Below, in pieces: positions 1 through 6,372 of a DNA stretch of 13,389 nt; within the stretch, counting starts at the first letter, position 1, and every line of letters starts with the position of its first letter. Position numbers and translations under genes: made by a program. This DNA is from an uncultured Collinsella sp. (GTDB taxonomy: Bacteria; Actinomycetota; Coriobacteriia; Coriobacteriales; Coriobacteriaceae), in contig CAADSP010000078.1 of assembly GCA_900751755.1 (NCBI GenBank), forward strand, positions 1 to 13,389, given 5' to 3'. Below the pieces are notes generated by a model. The model worked only from the letters and a program-made list of their open reading frames with translations. It was not told the DNA's origin and made no database searches.

Positions 1-6
1 AAGAAG

Positions 7-83
7 TGGTAGCCCGTACCAGATTCGAACTGGTGATCTCCGCCTTGAGAGGGCGGCGTCCTAAACCGCTAGACGAACGGGCC
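7..83 (-). tRNA. tRNA-Glu, anticodon CTC
   Basis: The minus strand folds as a standard cloverleaf. The acceptor stem pairs 77-83 with 11-17, with a G1:U72 wobble at the end. The anticodon stem CCGCC/GGCGG encloses a 7-base loop, CTCTCAA, whose middle triplet CTC reads the Glu codon GAG. The T-arm contains the usual GTTCGAATC. The CCA end is encoded at 7-9, so Cca would be needed only for repair. A promoter candidate lies just upstream, at 118-146. The gene directly upstream on the same strand is cca. The isotype rests on the anticodon. Confidence 0.95.
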
Positions 84-117
84 ACATGACATCTGCACTG
101 CCGTGCTGCGAGGAAAC

Positions 118-146
118 ATATTACGGGACAAAAAACGTCAGCGCAA
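118..146 (-). promoter_or_regulatory. Candidate sigma70-type promoter for tRNA-Glu
   Basis: On the minus strand TTGCGC (141-146) and TAATAT (118-123) are separated by exactly 17 bases. Transcription would start near position 111, about 28 bases before the mature tRNA 5' end. The -10 matches the consensus at 4 of 6 positions and the -35 starts with the conserved TTG. The assignment is by inspection only. Confidence 0.45.
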
Positions 147-149
147 GAA

Positions 150-180
150 GAAATTCCAAATTGCCGAAAAATTGTCGGCA
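150..180 (-). terminator. Weak candidate terminator after cca
   Basis: TGCCGA (162-167) and TCGGCA (175-180) form a 6-bp stem with a 7-base loop about 30 bases past the cca stop codon. On the minus strand it is followed by a T-rich but interrupted tail (ATTTGGAATTTCTTCTT). The stem is short and AT-poor at its base, so termination may be partial and cca transcripts may run into the tRNA gene. Confidence 0.35.
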
Positions 181-210
181 GGTTATGGAACACGCAGGTA
201 AACTTGGTAG

Positions 211-1605
211 CTAATTCAAGTTGAGATGGAGCAAAAGAGCTTCGCGCTCGTTGGGAATGTTGTCTTCGATTACGGCGTCGAGGGCGGAGTTGAGAAGCTG
301 ACCCAGTTCCGGCCCGGGCTTGACTCCGGCACGGATCAGGTCGCCGCCGTTGATGGCGAGCATCTTGAGCGTATAGGGCTCCCCTGCCTTCAGCAGCTCG
401 TGCGCCATCGCGCGCATCTCCTCAATCGTCTCAACGTAATAGAAGCACGACGGGGCCTTGCCGAGCGTGTCAGCACGCTTAAGGTCCATGAGCTCGTCAA
501 TCAGACGGGCCGTGTCGACGCCCTCGCCAGAAAGCGCACACATCATATTGAGCAGGCAGGATCGCTCGGGACGCAGCGGTTTGTCGTGATATTTGATGAG
601 CAGGCACACGTCGCGCACCAGGTCGTGCGAGAGAGCCAGGTGATCCATAATGACGCGCGCTTTCTTGGCGCCGAGCTCGGGATGACCGTAGAAGTGTCCG
701 CTGCCGGCGTGATCGACCGTAAAGCACTCGGGCTTGGAGACATCGTGCAAAAACGCCGCCCACATAAGGCTCGACGATGGCGCGACGCCGTCGCACAGCG
801 CCAACTCCCCTGCCACTGTCAGCACACGGGAGATATGCTCGTAGACGTTAAACGCATGGTAGACACTTCGCTGATCAAACCCGCGACCCGCTGCCAACTC
901 GGGCACAGCGGCACAGATGAGCTCGGGATAGCGAAGCATCGCGTCCCCCCCATGACCGGTCGAAAGAATGCCCTCGAGCTCAATACCCACACGCTCGCGC
1001 GCCACGGCATCGAGCAGCGGCGCGCACTCGGCAAGCGCACGCTTAGTCTCGGGCTCAATCATAAAGTCCAGACGGCAGGCAAAGCGCACCGCACGCAGCA
1101 TGCGCAGGGCGTCCTCGTTAAAGCGACGCTTGGGATCACCGACAGCGCGAATCAGCTTGCGCTCCAGATCACCCTGGCCGTCGTAGCGGTCGACAAGCCC
1201 GCGCTCGGGATGCCAGGCCATGGCGTTGACGGTAAAGTCGCGGCGCGCCAGATCATCCTCGAGCGAGGCGGCACGCTCGACACTCTGAGGATGGCGCCCA
1301 TCGGTGTAAAAGCCATCCAGACGGTACGTTGTGACCTCAATACGCTCGCCATCGGAAATAGCCGTGATTCCGCCAAATTTAATGCCCGACTCCACGACCG
1401 CGATACCAGCGGCCTCGAGCGCCGATTTAGACTCCTGCCACAGGCCGCTACAGCACATATCAACATCGTGGCTGGGGCACCCCATCAGGGCGTCGCGCAC
1501 CCAACCGCCCACGTACCAAGCCTCAAGACCAGCCGCCTCAAGCGCGCGCAGGACGCGCAGGGACGCATCGGACGGTTGCGTACCGTTGAGCAAAACATTG
1601 CACAT
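211..1605 (-). CDS. cca: CCA tRNA nucleotidyltransferase with HD domain
   Basis: This 464-residue cytosolic enzyme of the class II nucleotidyltransferase family adds or repairs the 3' CCA of tRNAs from CTP and ATP. The head domain has the signature GGWVRDAL (33-40) and the metal-binding DVD (47-49). RRDFTVNAMA (121-130) follows, then the base-selecting EDALR (164-168), typical of CCA-adding enzymes. The C-terminal half carries an HD phosphohydrolase domain with HD at 287-288 (FLHDVSKPE), found in many bacterial Cca proteins. The ATG is preceded by AGGAGG (1614-1619) with an 8-base spacer. The gene stands alone after the terminator of the upstream kinase gene. A poly(A) polymerase is the alternative reading of this family, but EDALR and the HD domain favour Cca. 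Its position next to tRNA-Glu is suggestive but may be chance. Confidence 0.92.
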   Translation of the reverse strand: MCNVLLNGTQPSDASLRVLRALEAAGLEAWYVGGWVRDALMGCPSHDVDMCCSGLWQESKSALEAAGIAVVESGIKFGGITAISDGERIEVTTYRLDGFYTDGRHPQSVERAASLEDDLARRDFTVNAMAWHPERGLVDRYDGQGDLERKLIRAVGDPKRRFNEDALRMLRAVRFACRLDFMIEPETKRALAECAPLLDAVARERVGIELEGILSTGHGGDAMLRYPELICAAVPELAAGRGFDQRSVYHAFNVYEHISRVLTVAGELALCDGVAPSSSLMWAAFLHDVSKPECFTVDHAGSGHFYGHPELGAKKARVIMDHLALSHDLVRDVCLLIKYHDKPLRPERSCLLNMMCALSGEGVDTARLIDELMDLKRADTLGKAPSCFYYVETIEEMRAMAHELLKAGEPYTLKMLAINGGDLIRAGVKPGPELGQLLNSALDAVIEDNIPNEREALLLHLNLN

Positions 1606-1700
1606 ACCTGTGGCCTCCTGTGGCTATCAAATTGGCTATCGATTGCGTCTGCAAGAAGTCTAGCAAGAAACAGCCTCCACTGCACACGCAAGTCCGATAA

Positions 1701-1736
1701 ACAAAAACGCATCCGTCCTAGTCTAAGACGGATGCG
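1701..1736 (-). terminator. Rho-independent terminator of the left fruK-like gene
   Basis: CGCATCCGTC (1708-1717) and GACGGATGCG (1727-1736) form a perfect 10-bp stem with a 9-base loop. On the minus strand it is followed by TTTTTGT. It lies about 35 bases after the stop of the kinase gene and separates it from cca. Confidence 0.9.
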
Positions 1737-1769
1737 AAACAATCAAACTATTCAGACAAGGTGCCGGAA

Positions 1770-2702
1770 CTAGCAGACCTGGCGAACCCCGATGTGCTTC
1801 TTATATTCGTCCACCTTGGCAAAATCGCCCAGACCGGGGCACTCGACCACGTTGGCGCCGGTGGCCATCGAAAGACGCAAGGCATCCTCGACGCGCTCGG
1901 GGGCGTCGTGCCACACGGACAAGAAGGCAGCGAGCGAGGAATCGCCGGCGCACACCGTCGACAGCAGCTTGACGTAGAAGGTGCGGTTGGCAAACCAGAT
2001 ATGCTCGCCGTTGGAGAAGTACGCGCCGTCGCCACCGAGGGTCAGCAGCACGTTCTTGGCGCCCTTGGCGTGCAGCTCGGCCATCGCGCCCTTGACGGAC
2101 TCGTCGTCGCCACCGCTCACCTTGATGCCAAAGATGTCGAGCAGCTCGTCATCATTGGGCTTGATCAGCAGCGGCTCCATGGCAATGAGGTCTGCCAGCT
2201 GATGGCTCGAAATATCGAGGACGAACTCGGCCCCCTTGGCCTTGACGCGGCGCAGGACCTCGGCCAGGAAGCCCTCGGAAGTGTTGGGAGGCAGCGAGCC
2301 GCTGATGACCAAGCAGGTCATGTCATCAAGCGAATCGATAAGGTCAAACATCTCCTGCTCGTTGGCCTCGTTGATGGCGGCACCGGCGTTGACCATGTTG
2401 TACTCGGTGTCGGGGCCGGCGTTGAGGAACACGTTGACGCGCGTGATGCCGTCGGTCCACACGGGCTTGACGGGCACGCCCAGGGCCTCGGCGCCCTTAA
2501 CGATAAACTCGCCCGAGAAGCCAGCGAAGAAACCCAGGATCGTGGTGTCGACACCGTAGTGGTCAAGCGTAAACGAGACGTTGAGGCCCTTGCCGTTGGG
2601 CGTGTAGACGGCGTTGCGGGTACGCGTGACGGTGTTGGCAGCAAGGCCGTCGCAGGCGATGTTGTAGTCAATGGCGGGATTTGCAGTGAGCGTGTAAATC
2701 AT
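1770..2702 (-). CDS. fruK: 1-phosphofructokinase family kinase (paralogue A)
   Basis: This 310-residue PfkB/ribokinase-family sugar kinase is predicted to phosphorylate fructose-1-phosphate with ATP to give fructose-1,6-bisphosphate. It opens with YTLTANPAID, as FruK/LacC proteins do. NGKGLNVS (36-43) corresponds to the family's GGKGxNVA substrate motif, VSGSLPP is at 133-139 (written ISGSLPP here), LIKPNDDEL is at 179-187, and the C-terminal anion-hole motif reads CAGD (251-254) with the catalytic Asp at 254. The usual first Gly of GAGD is Cys here. I chose the ATG at 2702 because a GTG 15 bases upstream lies inside the AAAGGA ribosome site and because this length equals that of the neighbouring paralogue. 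The PTS context favours fructose-1-phosphate; tagatose-6-phosphate or another ketohexose phosphate remains possible. It has its own terminator and probably its own promoter. Confidence 0.85.
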   Translation of the reverse strand: MIYTLTANPAIDYNIACDGLAANTVTRTRNAVYTPNGKGLNVSFTLDHYGVDTTILGFFAGFSGEFIVKGAEALGVPVKPVWTDGITRVNVFLNAGPDTEYNMVNAGAAINEANEQEMFDLIDSLDDMTCLVISGSLPPNTSEGFLAEVLRRVKAKGAEFVLDISSHQLADLIAMEPLLIKPNDDELLDIFGIKVSGGDDESVKGAMAELHAKGAKNVLLTLGGDGAYFSNGEHIWFANRTFYVKLLSTVCAGDSSLAAFLSVWHDAPERVEDALRLSMATGANVVECPGLGDFAKVDEYKKHIGVRQVC

Positions 2703-2736
2703 GAATGTTCCTTTCACGAAGCAACGAGTTAATGAA

Positions 2737-2742
2737 AGTATA
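2737..2742 (-). promoter_or_regulatory. Candidate -10 box for paralogue A
   Basis: TATACT on the minus strand lies about 35 bases before the start codon, between the terminator of the upstream paralogue and this gene. No convincing -35 sits at 16-18 bases; the best hexamers there match poorly. The presence of an upstream terminator is the main argument that a promoter must exist in this gap. Confidence 0.35.
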
Positions 2743-2830
2743 TTCCACGCATAGACAAAAGGCTAGGACAACTCGGTGAACGGTGTGGAAGCGATGAAGT
2801 ACGGCGGGACACGTCTCCCCCATGGCGGAA

Positions 2831-2863
2831 CAAAAAAGGCGCCCCGGCCGAAACCGGGGCGCC
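2831..2863 (-). terminator. Rho-independent terminator of paralogue B
   Basis: GGCGCCCCGG (2838-2847) and CCGGGGCGCC (2854-2863) form a perfect, very GC-rich 10-bp stem with a 6-base loop. On the minus strand a run of six T follows (2832-2837). It starts about 28 bases past the stop codon and should insulate paralogue A from the ptsI-side transcript. Confidence 0.92.
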
Positions 2864-2891
2864 GCATGCGCACGAATATGTCGCGTTTCGA

Positions 2892-3824
2892 TTACTGACG
2901 ATCGAGCTTGCGGACAGCAACGCGCTTGCTGTACTCATCGACGTGACCGAAGTCGCCGATGCCGACGGACTCGGCAACGTTGGCGCCGGTGGCCATAGCG
3001 AGCTTCATGGCCTCCTCGACGTTGTCGCGATCCCTGTACCACTTGTGCAGGAACGCAGCAAGGGTGCAGTCGCCGGCGCAGACGGAAGAGACCAGCTTGA
3101 TGTTGAACTCACGCTTGGCGTACCAGATGTCCTCGCCGTTGGAGAAGTAAGCGTCGCCGCGGCTACCACGGGTGAGCAGCACGTTCTGAACGCCGGCGTC
3201 GTGAGCCATCTTCATGGCAACGCGGACCTCGTCGTCGGTGTCGACCGGCACGCCGAAAATGGCCTTCATCTCGTGATGGTTCGGCTTGATGAGCAGCGGC
3301 TTCTTGTGAGCGAGCTCCTTGAGCTTGTCGGAGGACAGGTCCAGGACGACGTCGGCGCCACGAGCCTGAGCGTGCTCCATGACCTGAGCCAGGAAGTCGG
3401 GCGTAGCTTTGGGAGGCACGGAGCCGGAGACGATCAGGCACTCAAGATCGCCCGCGGTGTCCAGGATGTTGTAGAGCTCCTCCTGGTGCTGCGGCGTAAT
3501 AGGAGCGCCAGGGTTCAGGATGCCGTACTCGTGCTGGCCATCGTTGACGTAGGTGTTGATGCGCGTGATACCGTCGGTCCAGACCGGACGGCACAGGCAG
3601 CCCAGGTTCATGACTTCCTCGACGATAAACTTACCCGTGAAGCCAGCGAAGAAGCCGAGCGCGACGGTGTCGACGCCCATCTTCTTAAAGGCGAAGGACA
3701 CGTCGAGGCCCTTGCCGTTAGCCGTGTAGCTGGCCGAGCCGGTGCGGACGTTCTCGTCGGGCTCGAGCGGAGAGCTCGAAACCGTCATGTCGACAGCCGG
3801 GTTAGCGGTTAGCGTGTAGAACAT
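2892..3824 (-). CDS. fruK: 1-phosphofructokinase family kinase (paralogue B, variant active site)
   Basis: This 310-residue PfkB-family kinase is the same length as paralogue A and roughly half identical to it by eye, with shared blocks YTLTANPA, VWTDGITR, PLLIKPN and ATGANV. The catalytic motif again reads CAGD (249-252) with Asp252. Two places differ from A. The substrate motif is NGKGLDVS, so residue 41 is Asp where A and the family have Asn (codon GAC against AAC). The ATP-side loop reads LTRGSRGDAYF where A has LTLGGDGAYF, with one extra residue. It lies 74 bases after ptsI and is probably co-transcribed with it. The ribosome site AGGGGGT is weak. It may be a fructose-1-phosphate kinase, or a kinase whose substrate has shifted; the sequence does not decide. 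Confidence 0.8.
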   Translation of the reverse strand: MFYTLTANPAVDMTVSSSPLEPDENVRTGSASYTANGKGLDVSFAFKKMGVDTVALGFFAGFTGKFIVEEVMNLGCLCRPVWTDGITRINTYVNDGQHEYGILNPGAPITPQHQEELYNILDTAGDLECLIVSGSVPPKATPDFLAQVMEHAQARGADVVLDLSSDKLKELAHKKPLLIKPNHHEMKAIFGVPVDTDDEVRVAMKMAHDAGVQNVLLTRGSRGDAYFSNGEDIWYAKREFNIKLVSSVCAGDCTLAAFLHKWYRDRDNVEEAMKLAMATGANVAESVGIGDFGHVDEYSKRVAVRKLDRQ

Positions 3825-3851
3825 TTACAGTACCCCCTGTATATGTGAGGG

Positions 3852-3881
3852 CCGCGTGGCCGGCCCATTCCAACCACGCGG
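3852..3881 (-). other. Hairpin between ptsI and paralogue B
   Basis: CCGCGTGG (3852-3859) and CCACGCGG (3874-3881) form a perfect 8-bp stem with a 14-base loop. No T tract follows on the minus strand, so this is not a standard terminator. It could be an RNA processing or stability element that sets the ratio of ptsI to kinase message. Confidence 0.5.
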
Positions 3882-3898
3882 TTACCTCTGATACCAAA

Positions 3899-5602
3899 TT
3901 AGCGAGCTGCGGACTCGAGCAGTTCCTTGACCTCGGCGGCGGTGTTGCAGGCGAGCGCCTTCTCGGCGAGCTCGTCGCACTCGGCCTTGGTCCACTGGCT
4001 GATGGTCTTGCGGGCACGCAGGATCGACGGAGCGCTCATCGAGAACTCCTCCAGGCCCCAGCTGATCAGCAGCGGCTCGAGCAGCGGATCGGCAGCGGCC
4101 TCGCCGCACATACCGACCATGATGCCGGCCTTCACGCCGCTCTCGATGATGTTCTTGAGCGAGCGGAGCACGGCGGGATAGTAAACCTGGTACAGGTTGG
4201 AGATGGTGTCGTTGCCACGGTCGGCGCACATGGTGTAGCCGATCAGGTCGTTGGTGCCGATGGAGAAGAAGTCGGCAACCTCGGCAAGACGGTCTGCGAG
4301 CAGCGAAGCGGCAGGCGTCTCAACCATGATGCCGACCTCGATGTTCTCGTTGAACTTGCGACCCTCTTCGGTCAGCTCGGCCTTGCACTGCTCGACGAGC
4401 TCCTTGACAGCCAAGACCTCCTCGACGCAGGTGACGAGCGGGATCATGATCTTGACGTCACCGAAGGCGCTAGCGCGCAGCAGAGCGCGGAGCTGGACCT
4501 TGTACTGGTCGGGATTGGCCAGGCAGTAACGCACGGCGCGGAAGCCCATGAAGGGGTTGTCTTCCTTGACCATGTGCAGATACGGAATCTCCTTGTCGCC
4601 ACCCACATCGAGCGTGCGGATGATGACCGGAGCACCCTTGAGCGCGCTGGCGACCTTACGGTAGGCGTTGAACTGCTCCTCCTCGGAAGGAAGCTCAGCA
4701 GAGTCCATGAACAGGAACTCGGAGCGGAACAGACCGATGGCCTCGGCGTCGTGATCGAGCGCGTTGGGCACGTCATCGGGGTTACCGATGTTGCAGGCGA
4801 TGATCTTCTTGATGCCATCGGCAGTCACGGACGGCTTGCCACGGAAGGCCTCGAGGGCTGCCTTCTCGGCAGCGAAGGCCTCGGCCTTGGCGGTGTAGGC
4901 GGCGAGCGTCTCCTCGTCGGGATCGGCCTCGACGATACCCTTGCCACCGTCGACGACAACGGTCATACCGTTGCGCAGCGCGGTGCAGCTGTTGGAAACC
5001 GAAAGGACAGCCGGGATCTCAAGGGCGCGCGCGATGATCGCGGAGTGCGACGTGCGGCCACCGGTCTCGGTGACGATACCGGCAACGTGGGCCTTATCGA
5101 TCGTGGCGGTCATGGACGGCGTGAGGTCGTGCACGACAACGACGGTGTTCTCGGGCAGGACGGAGAGGTCGACGACCTCCTTGCCCAGCAGCTCGGCCAG
5201 AATACCGGTACGGATGTCGGCAATGTCGGCCGCGCGCAGACGGAACATCTCGTCGTCCATGGACAGGAACATGTTCTCGAACATTGTCGAGGTGTCCATG
5301 AGCGCCTGCTCGGCGCAGGTACCGCCGTCAATGGCGGCGTTGATGGCGTCGGTCATGCCCGGGTCCTGAGCCAGGACAATGTGTCCGCTCATGATCTCGG
5401 CCTCGGCCTCGCCCACCGTCTCCTTCATGTGGTCGGCCTGAGCCTGGGTCTTCTCGCAGAAGACCGAAAGAGCGGACTGATAGCGCTCCTTCTCTGCTGC
5501 CGAATCAGCAACCTCGTGCGGCTCAAACGTCAAGTCGGGATCGACGGCGACCATGACGGTGCCGATACCGATGCCCTCGGAAGCGTTGACTCCCTGATAC
5601 AT
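3899..5602 (-). CDS. ptsI: PTS Enzyme I (PEP-protein phosphotransferase)
   Basis: This cytosolic enzyme of 567 residues autophosphorylates from PEP and passes phosphate to His15 of HPr, starting all PTS sugar uptake. The phospho-His lies in GGRTSHSAIIARAL (181-194), His186. The PEP-binding half carries GLFRSEFLFM (290-299), LDVGGDKEIP (331-340), GIMVETPAAS, FFSIGTNDLIGYT and the catalytic Cys of GMCGEA (Cys499). Length and domain order are normal. I chose the ATG at 5602 because it gives MYQGVNAS, aligning with the usual MxxGxxAS N-terminus, and has GAGAGG 7 bases upstream. An ATG at 5608 is a close alternative, while an extension to 5656 would run through the promoter candidate. ptsH lies upstream and a FruK-like gene downstream. 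Confidence 0.95.
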   Translation of the reverse strand: MYQGVNASEGIGIGTVMVAVDPDLTFEPHEVADSAAEKERYQSALSVFCEKTQAQADHMKETVGEAEAEIMSGHIVLAQDPGMTDAINAAIDGGTCAEQALMDTSTMFENMFLSMDDEMFRLRAADIADIRTGILAELLGKEVVDLSVLPENTVVVVHDLTPSMTATIDKAHVAGIVTETGGRTSHSAIIARALEIPAVLSVSNSCTALRNGMTVVVDGGKGIVEADPDEETLAAYTAKAEAFAAEKAALEAFRGKPSVTADGIKKIIACNIGNPDDVPNALDHDAEAIGLFRSEFLFMDSAELPSEEEQFNAYRKVASALKGAPVIIRTLDVGGDKEIPYLHMVKEDNPFMGFRAVRYCLANPDQYKVQLRALLRASAFGDVKIMIPLVTCVEEVLAVKELVEQCKAELTEEGRKFNENIEVGIMVETPAASLLADRLAEVADFFSIGTNDLIGYTMCADRGNDTISNLYQVYYPAVLRSLKNIIESGVKAGIMVGMCGEAAADPLLEPLLISWGLEEFSMSAPSILRARKTISQWTKAECDELAEKALACNTAAEVKELLESAAR

Positions 5603-5627
5603 TCCCATTCCTCTCTCCGTGTCATGT

Positions 5628-5656
5628 GATAAAGCGTTTTGCCATATCCATGACAA
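5628..5656 (-). promoter_or_regulatory. Candidate promoter for ptsI with a cre-like core
   Basis: TTGTCA (5651-5656) and TTTATC (5628-5633) are separated by 17 bases on the minus strand. The -35 matches the consensus at 5 of 6 positions but the -10 at only 3. The spacer and -10 include AAAACGCTTT, which resembles the core of catabolite-responsive elements (TGAAAGCGCTTTCA) but lacks the outer TG and CA. It directly follows the ptsH terminator, so ptsI could be transcribed apart from ptsH. Confidence 0.35.
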
Positions 5657-5690
5657 AAGAGCGCAGTTACCTTACAGCAGGTCACTGCGC
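5651..5690 (-). terminator. Terminator between ptsH and ptsI
   Basis: GCGCAGT (5661-5667) pairs with ACTGCGC (5684-5690). A single mismatch then leads to an inner stem ACCT/AGGT (5669-5672 with 5679-5682) and a 6-base loop. On the minus strand the tail is TCTTTTGTC, a short T run. It lies 45 bases after the ptsH stop. The weak tail suggests partial read-through into ptsI. Confidence 0.7.
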
Positions 5691-5735
5691 CCCCAAATAT
5701 GAACTTAGTTGTTCAACATGCGACCCGTTTGAGTT

Positions 5736-5999
5736 CTACTCGCCAAGACCGCTCTTGATGAGCTCGATGGCAGCAGCCAGAGCCTCGGCCTCGTCAGCGC
5801 CGTCGCACTTGACCTCGACCTCGGTGCCGCAGGGGATACCAGCAGCCATGAGGGCCATCGGGGACTTGCCGTTGACCTCCTTCTCGGGGGTAACGACCGT
5901 CACGTCACAGGCGTACTTGCCCATAGTGGAGGCGAACAGACCAGCCGGACGCATGTGCAGACCCTGAGGATTAACGAGGGTAGCCTTCTCAGAAACCAT
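5736..5999 (-). CDS. ptsH: Phosphocarrier protein HPr
   Basis: This 87-residue cytosolic phosphocarrier takes phosphate from Enzyme I and passes it to sugar-specific EIIA domains. The active-site His15 lies in GLHMRPAG (13-20). Ser46 lies in NGKSPMAL (43-50), the site phosphorylated by HPr kinase in Gram-positive bacteria for catabolite control. Both residues sit at their canonical numbers, which supports the ATG at 5999. That start has an excellent ribosome site, AAGGAGT, 5 bases upstream. The gene is followed by a terminator before ptsI. Its leader can fold to mask the ribosome site, which suggests translational control. Confidence 0.96.
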   Translation of the reverse strand: MVSEKATLVNPQGLHMRPAGLFASTMGKYACDVTVVTPEKEVNGKSPMALMAAGIPCGTEVEVKCDGADEAEALAAAIELIKSGLGE

Positions 6000-6002
6000 A
6001 GT

Positions 6003-6049
6003 TGACTCCTTTTTGTGTTTAACCCCTGTCAAGCATGTGGCAGGAGTCA
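6003..6049 (-). promoter_or_regulatory. ptsH leader with ribosome-site-sequestering inverted repeat
   Basis: On the minus strand TGACTCCT (6042-6049) is perfectly complementary to AGGAGTCA (6003-6010), which contains the ptsH Shine-Dalgarno. The intervening 31 bases include a competing hairpin, CCTG-CA (6039-6044 region) with TG-CAGG (6025-6031 region), which shares the CCT of the first pairing. The two folds are mutually exclusive. The pairing is seen directly; a regulatory role is inference. Confidence 0.5.
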
Positions 6050-6063
6050 GATTCACGACGTTG

Positions 6064-6069
6064 TTTATA
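6064..6069 (-). promoter_or_regulatory. Candidate -10 box for ptsH
   Basis: TATAAA on the minus strand lies 65 bases before the ptsH start, within an AT-rich stretch (AGTTAATATAAAC). The position 17 bases upstream reads AAAAAC, so there is no good -35. A fully upstream terminator after fruA makes a promoter somewhere in this gap likely. Confidence 0.35.
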
Positions 6070-6137
6070 TTAACTCACATCAAACGGTTTTTCATTGTGT
6101 TTCAGACGAATTATTGGACAGATGTGTTTGTCGTCCG

Positions 6138-6287
6138 CTTGCTCGCCCACAGGGGCCCGTGCGCGGCCTGTGAGATTTCCTGCTCTACAGTCCTGCTCGC
6201 ACGAAGAGCACATTAAGTGCTCTTCGGCTCGTGCGGAACTCGCGATAAATCTCACAGGCCGCGCACGGGCCCCTGTGGGCGAGCAAG
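6138..6287. repeat. 150-bp palindromic element with perfect 41-bp inverted arms
   Basis: Bases 6138-6178 are the exact reverse complement of 6247-6287 (begins CTTGCTCGCCCACAGG, ends CCTGTGGGCGAGCAAG). The 68-base centre holds a second perfect hairpin, CGAAGAGCAC (6202-6211) with GTGCTCTTCG (6217-6226). It also holds a direct repeat TCCTGCTC (6178-6185 and 6191-6198). Imperfect symmetry continues outward to about 6126 and 6297 (GTTT, TCCGC / GCGGA, AAAC), with a 3-base indel. Short open frames run through both strands but encode the same peptide because of the symmetry, so I treat it as non-coding. It resembles a MITE or extragenic palindromic repeat; no clear target duplication is seen. Confidence 0.85.
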
Positions 6288-6372
6288 CTGCGGAAACTCG
6301 GTTGGTCCAGAGCAAAGTCGGCTGAAAGGAATTCTGGCTGATGAACTGTTCGCGACAAAGAATCGATAGGTA

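Noticed and set aside
1640..1670. Possible cca promoter (TTGCAG, 17 bases, TTTGAT)
   Set aside because: The -35 matches at only 3 of 6 positions and the start site would fall almost on the ribosome site, leaving hardly any leader.
226..1773. Long plus-strand open frame of 515 codons opposite cca
   Set aside because: It is antisense to a gene with complete family motifs, has low-complexity composition and no ribosome site; GC-rich coding DNA often leaves such mirror frames open.
3845..5629. Plus-strand open frame of 594 codons opposite ptsI
   Set aside because: Asp/Gly/Leu/Val-rich composition typical of an antisense shadow of a high-GC gene, no recognisable domain, and ptsI is certain.
5603..5656. 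N-terminal extension of ptsI to an upstream start
   Set aside because: The extra 18 residues do not fit the family, and the region carries the promoter candidate and the ribosome site for the start at 5602.
6078..6096. cre-like sequence upstream of ptsH (TGAAAAACCGTTTGA)
   Set aside because: The spacing between half-sites is one base too long for the catabolite-responsive consensus and the outer bases do not match.
6070..6325. Two small open frames, on opposite strands, through the 150-bp palindrome
   Set aside because: Both encode the same peptide segment (ACSPTGARARPVRF) because the DNA is palindromic. No ribosome site is seen, so coding is unlikely.
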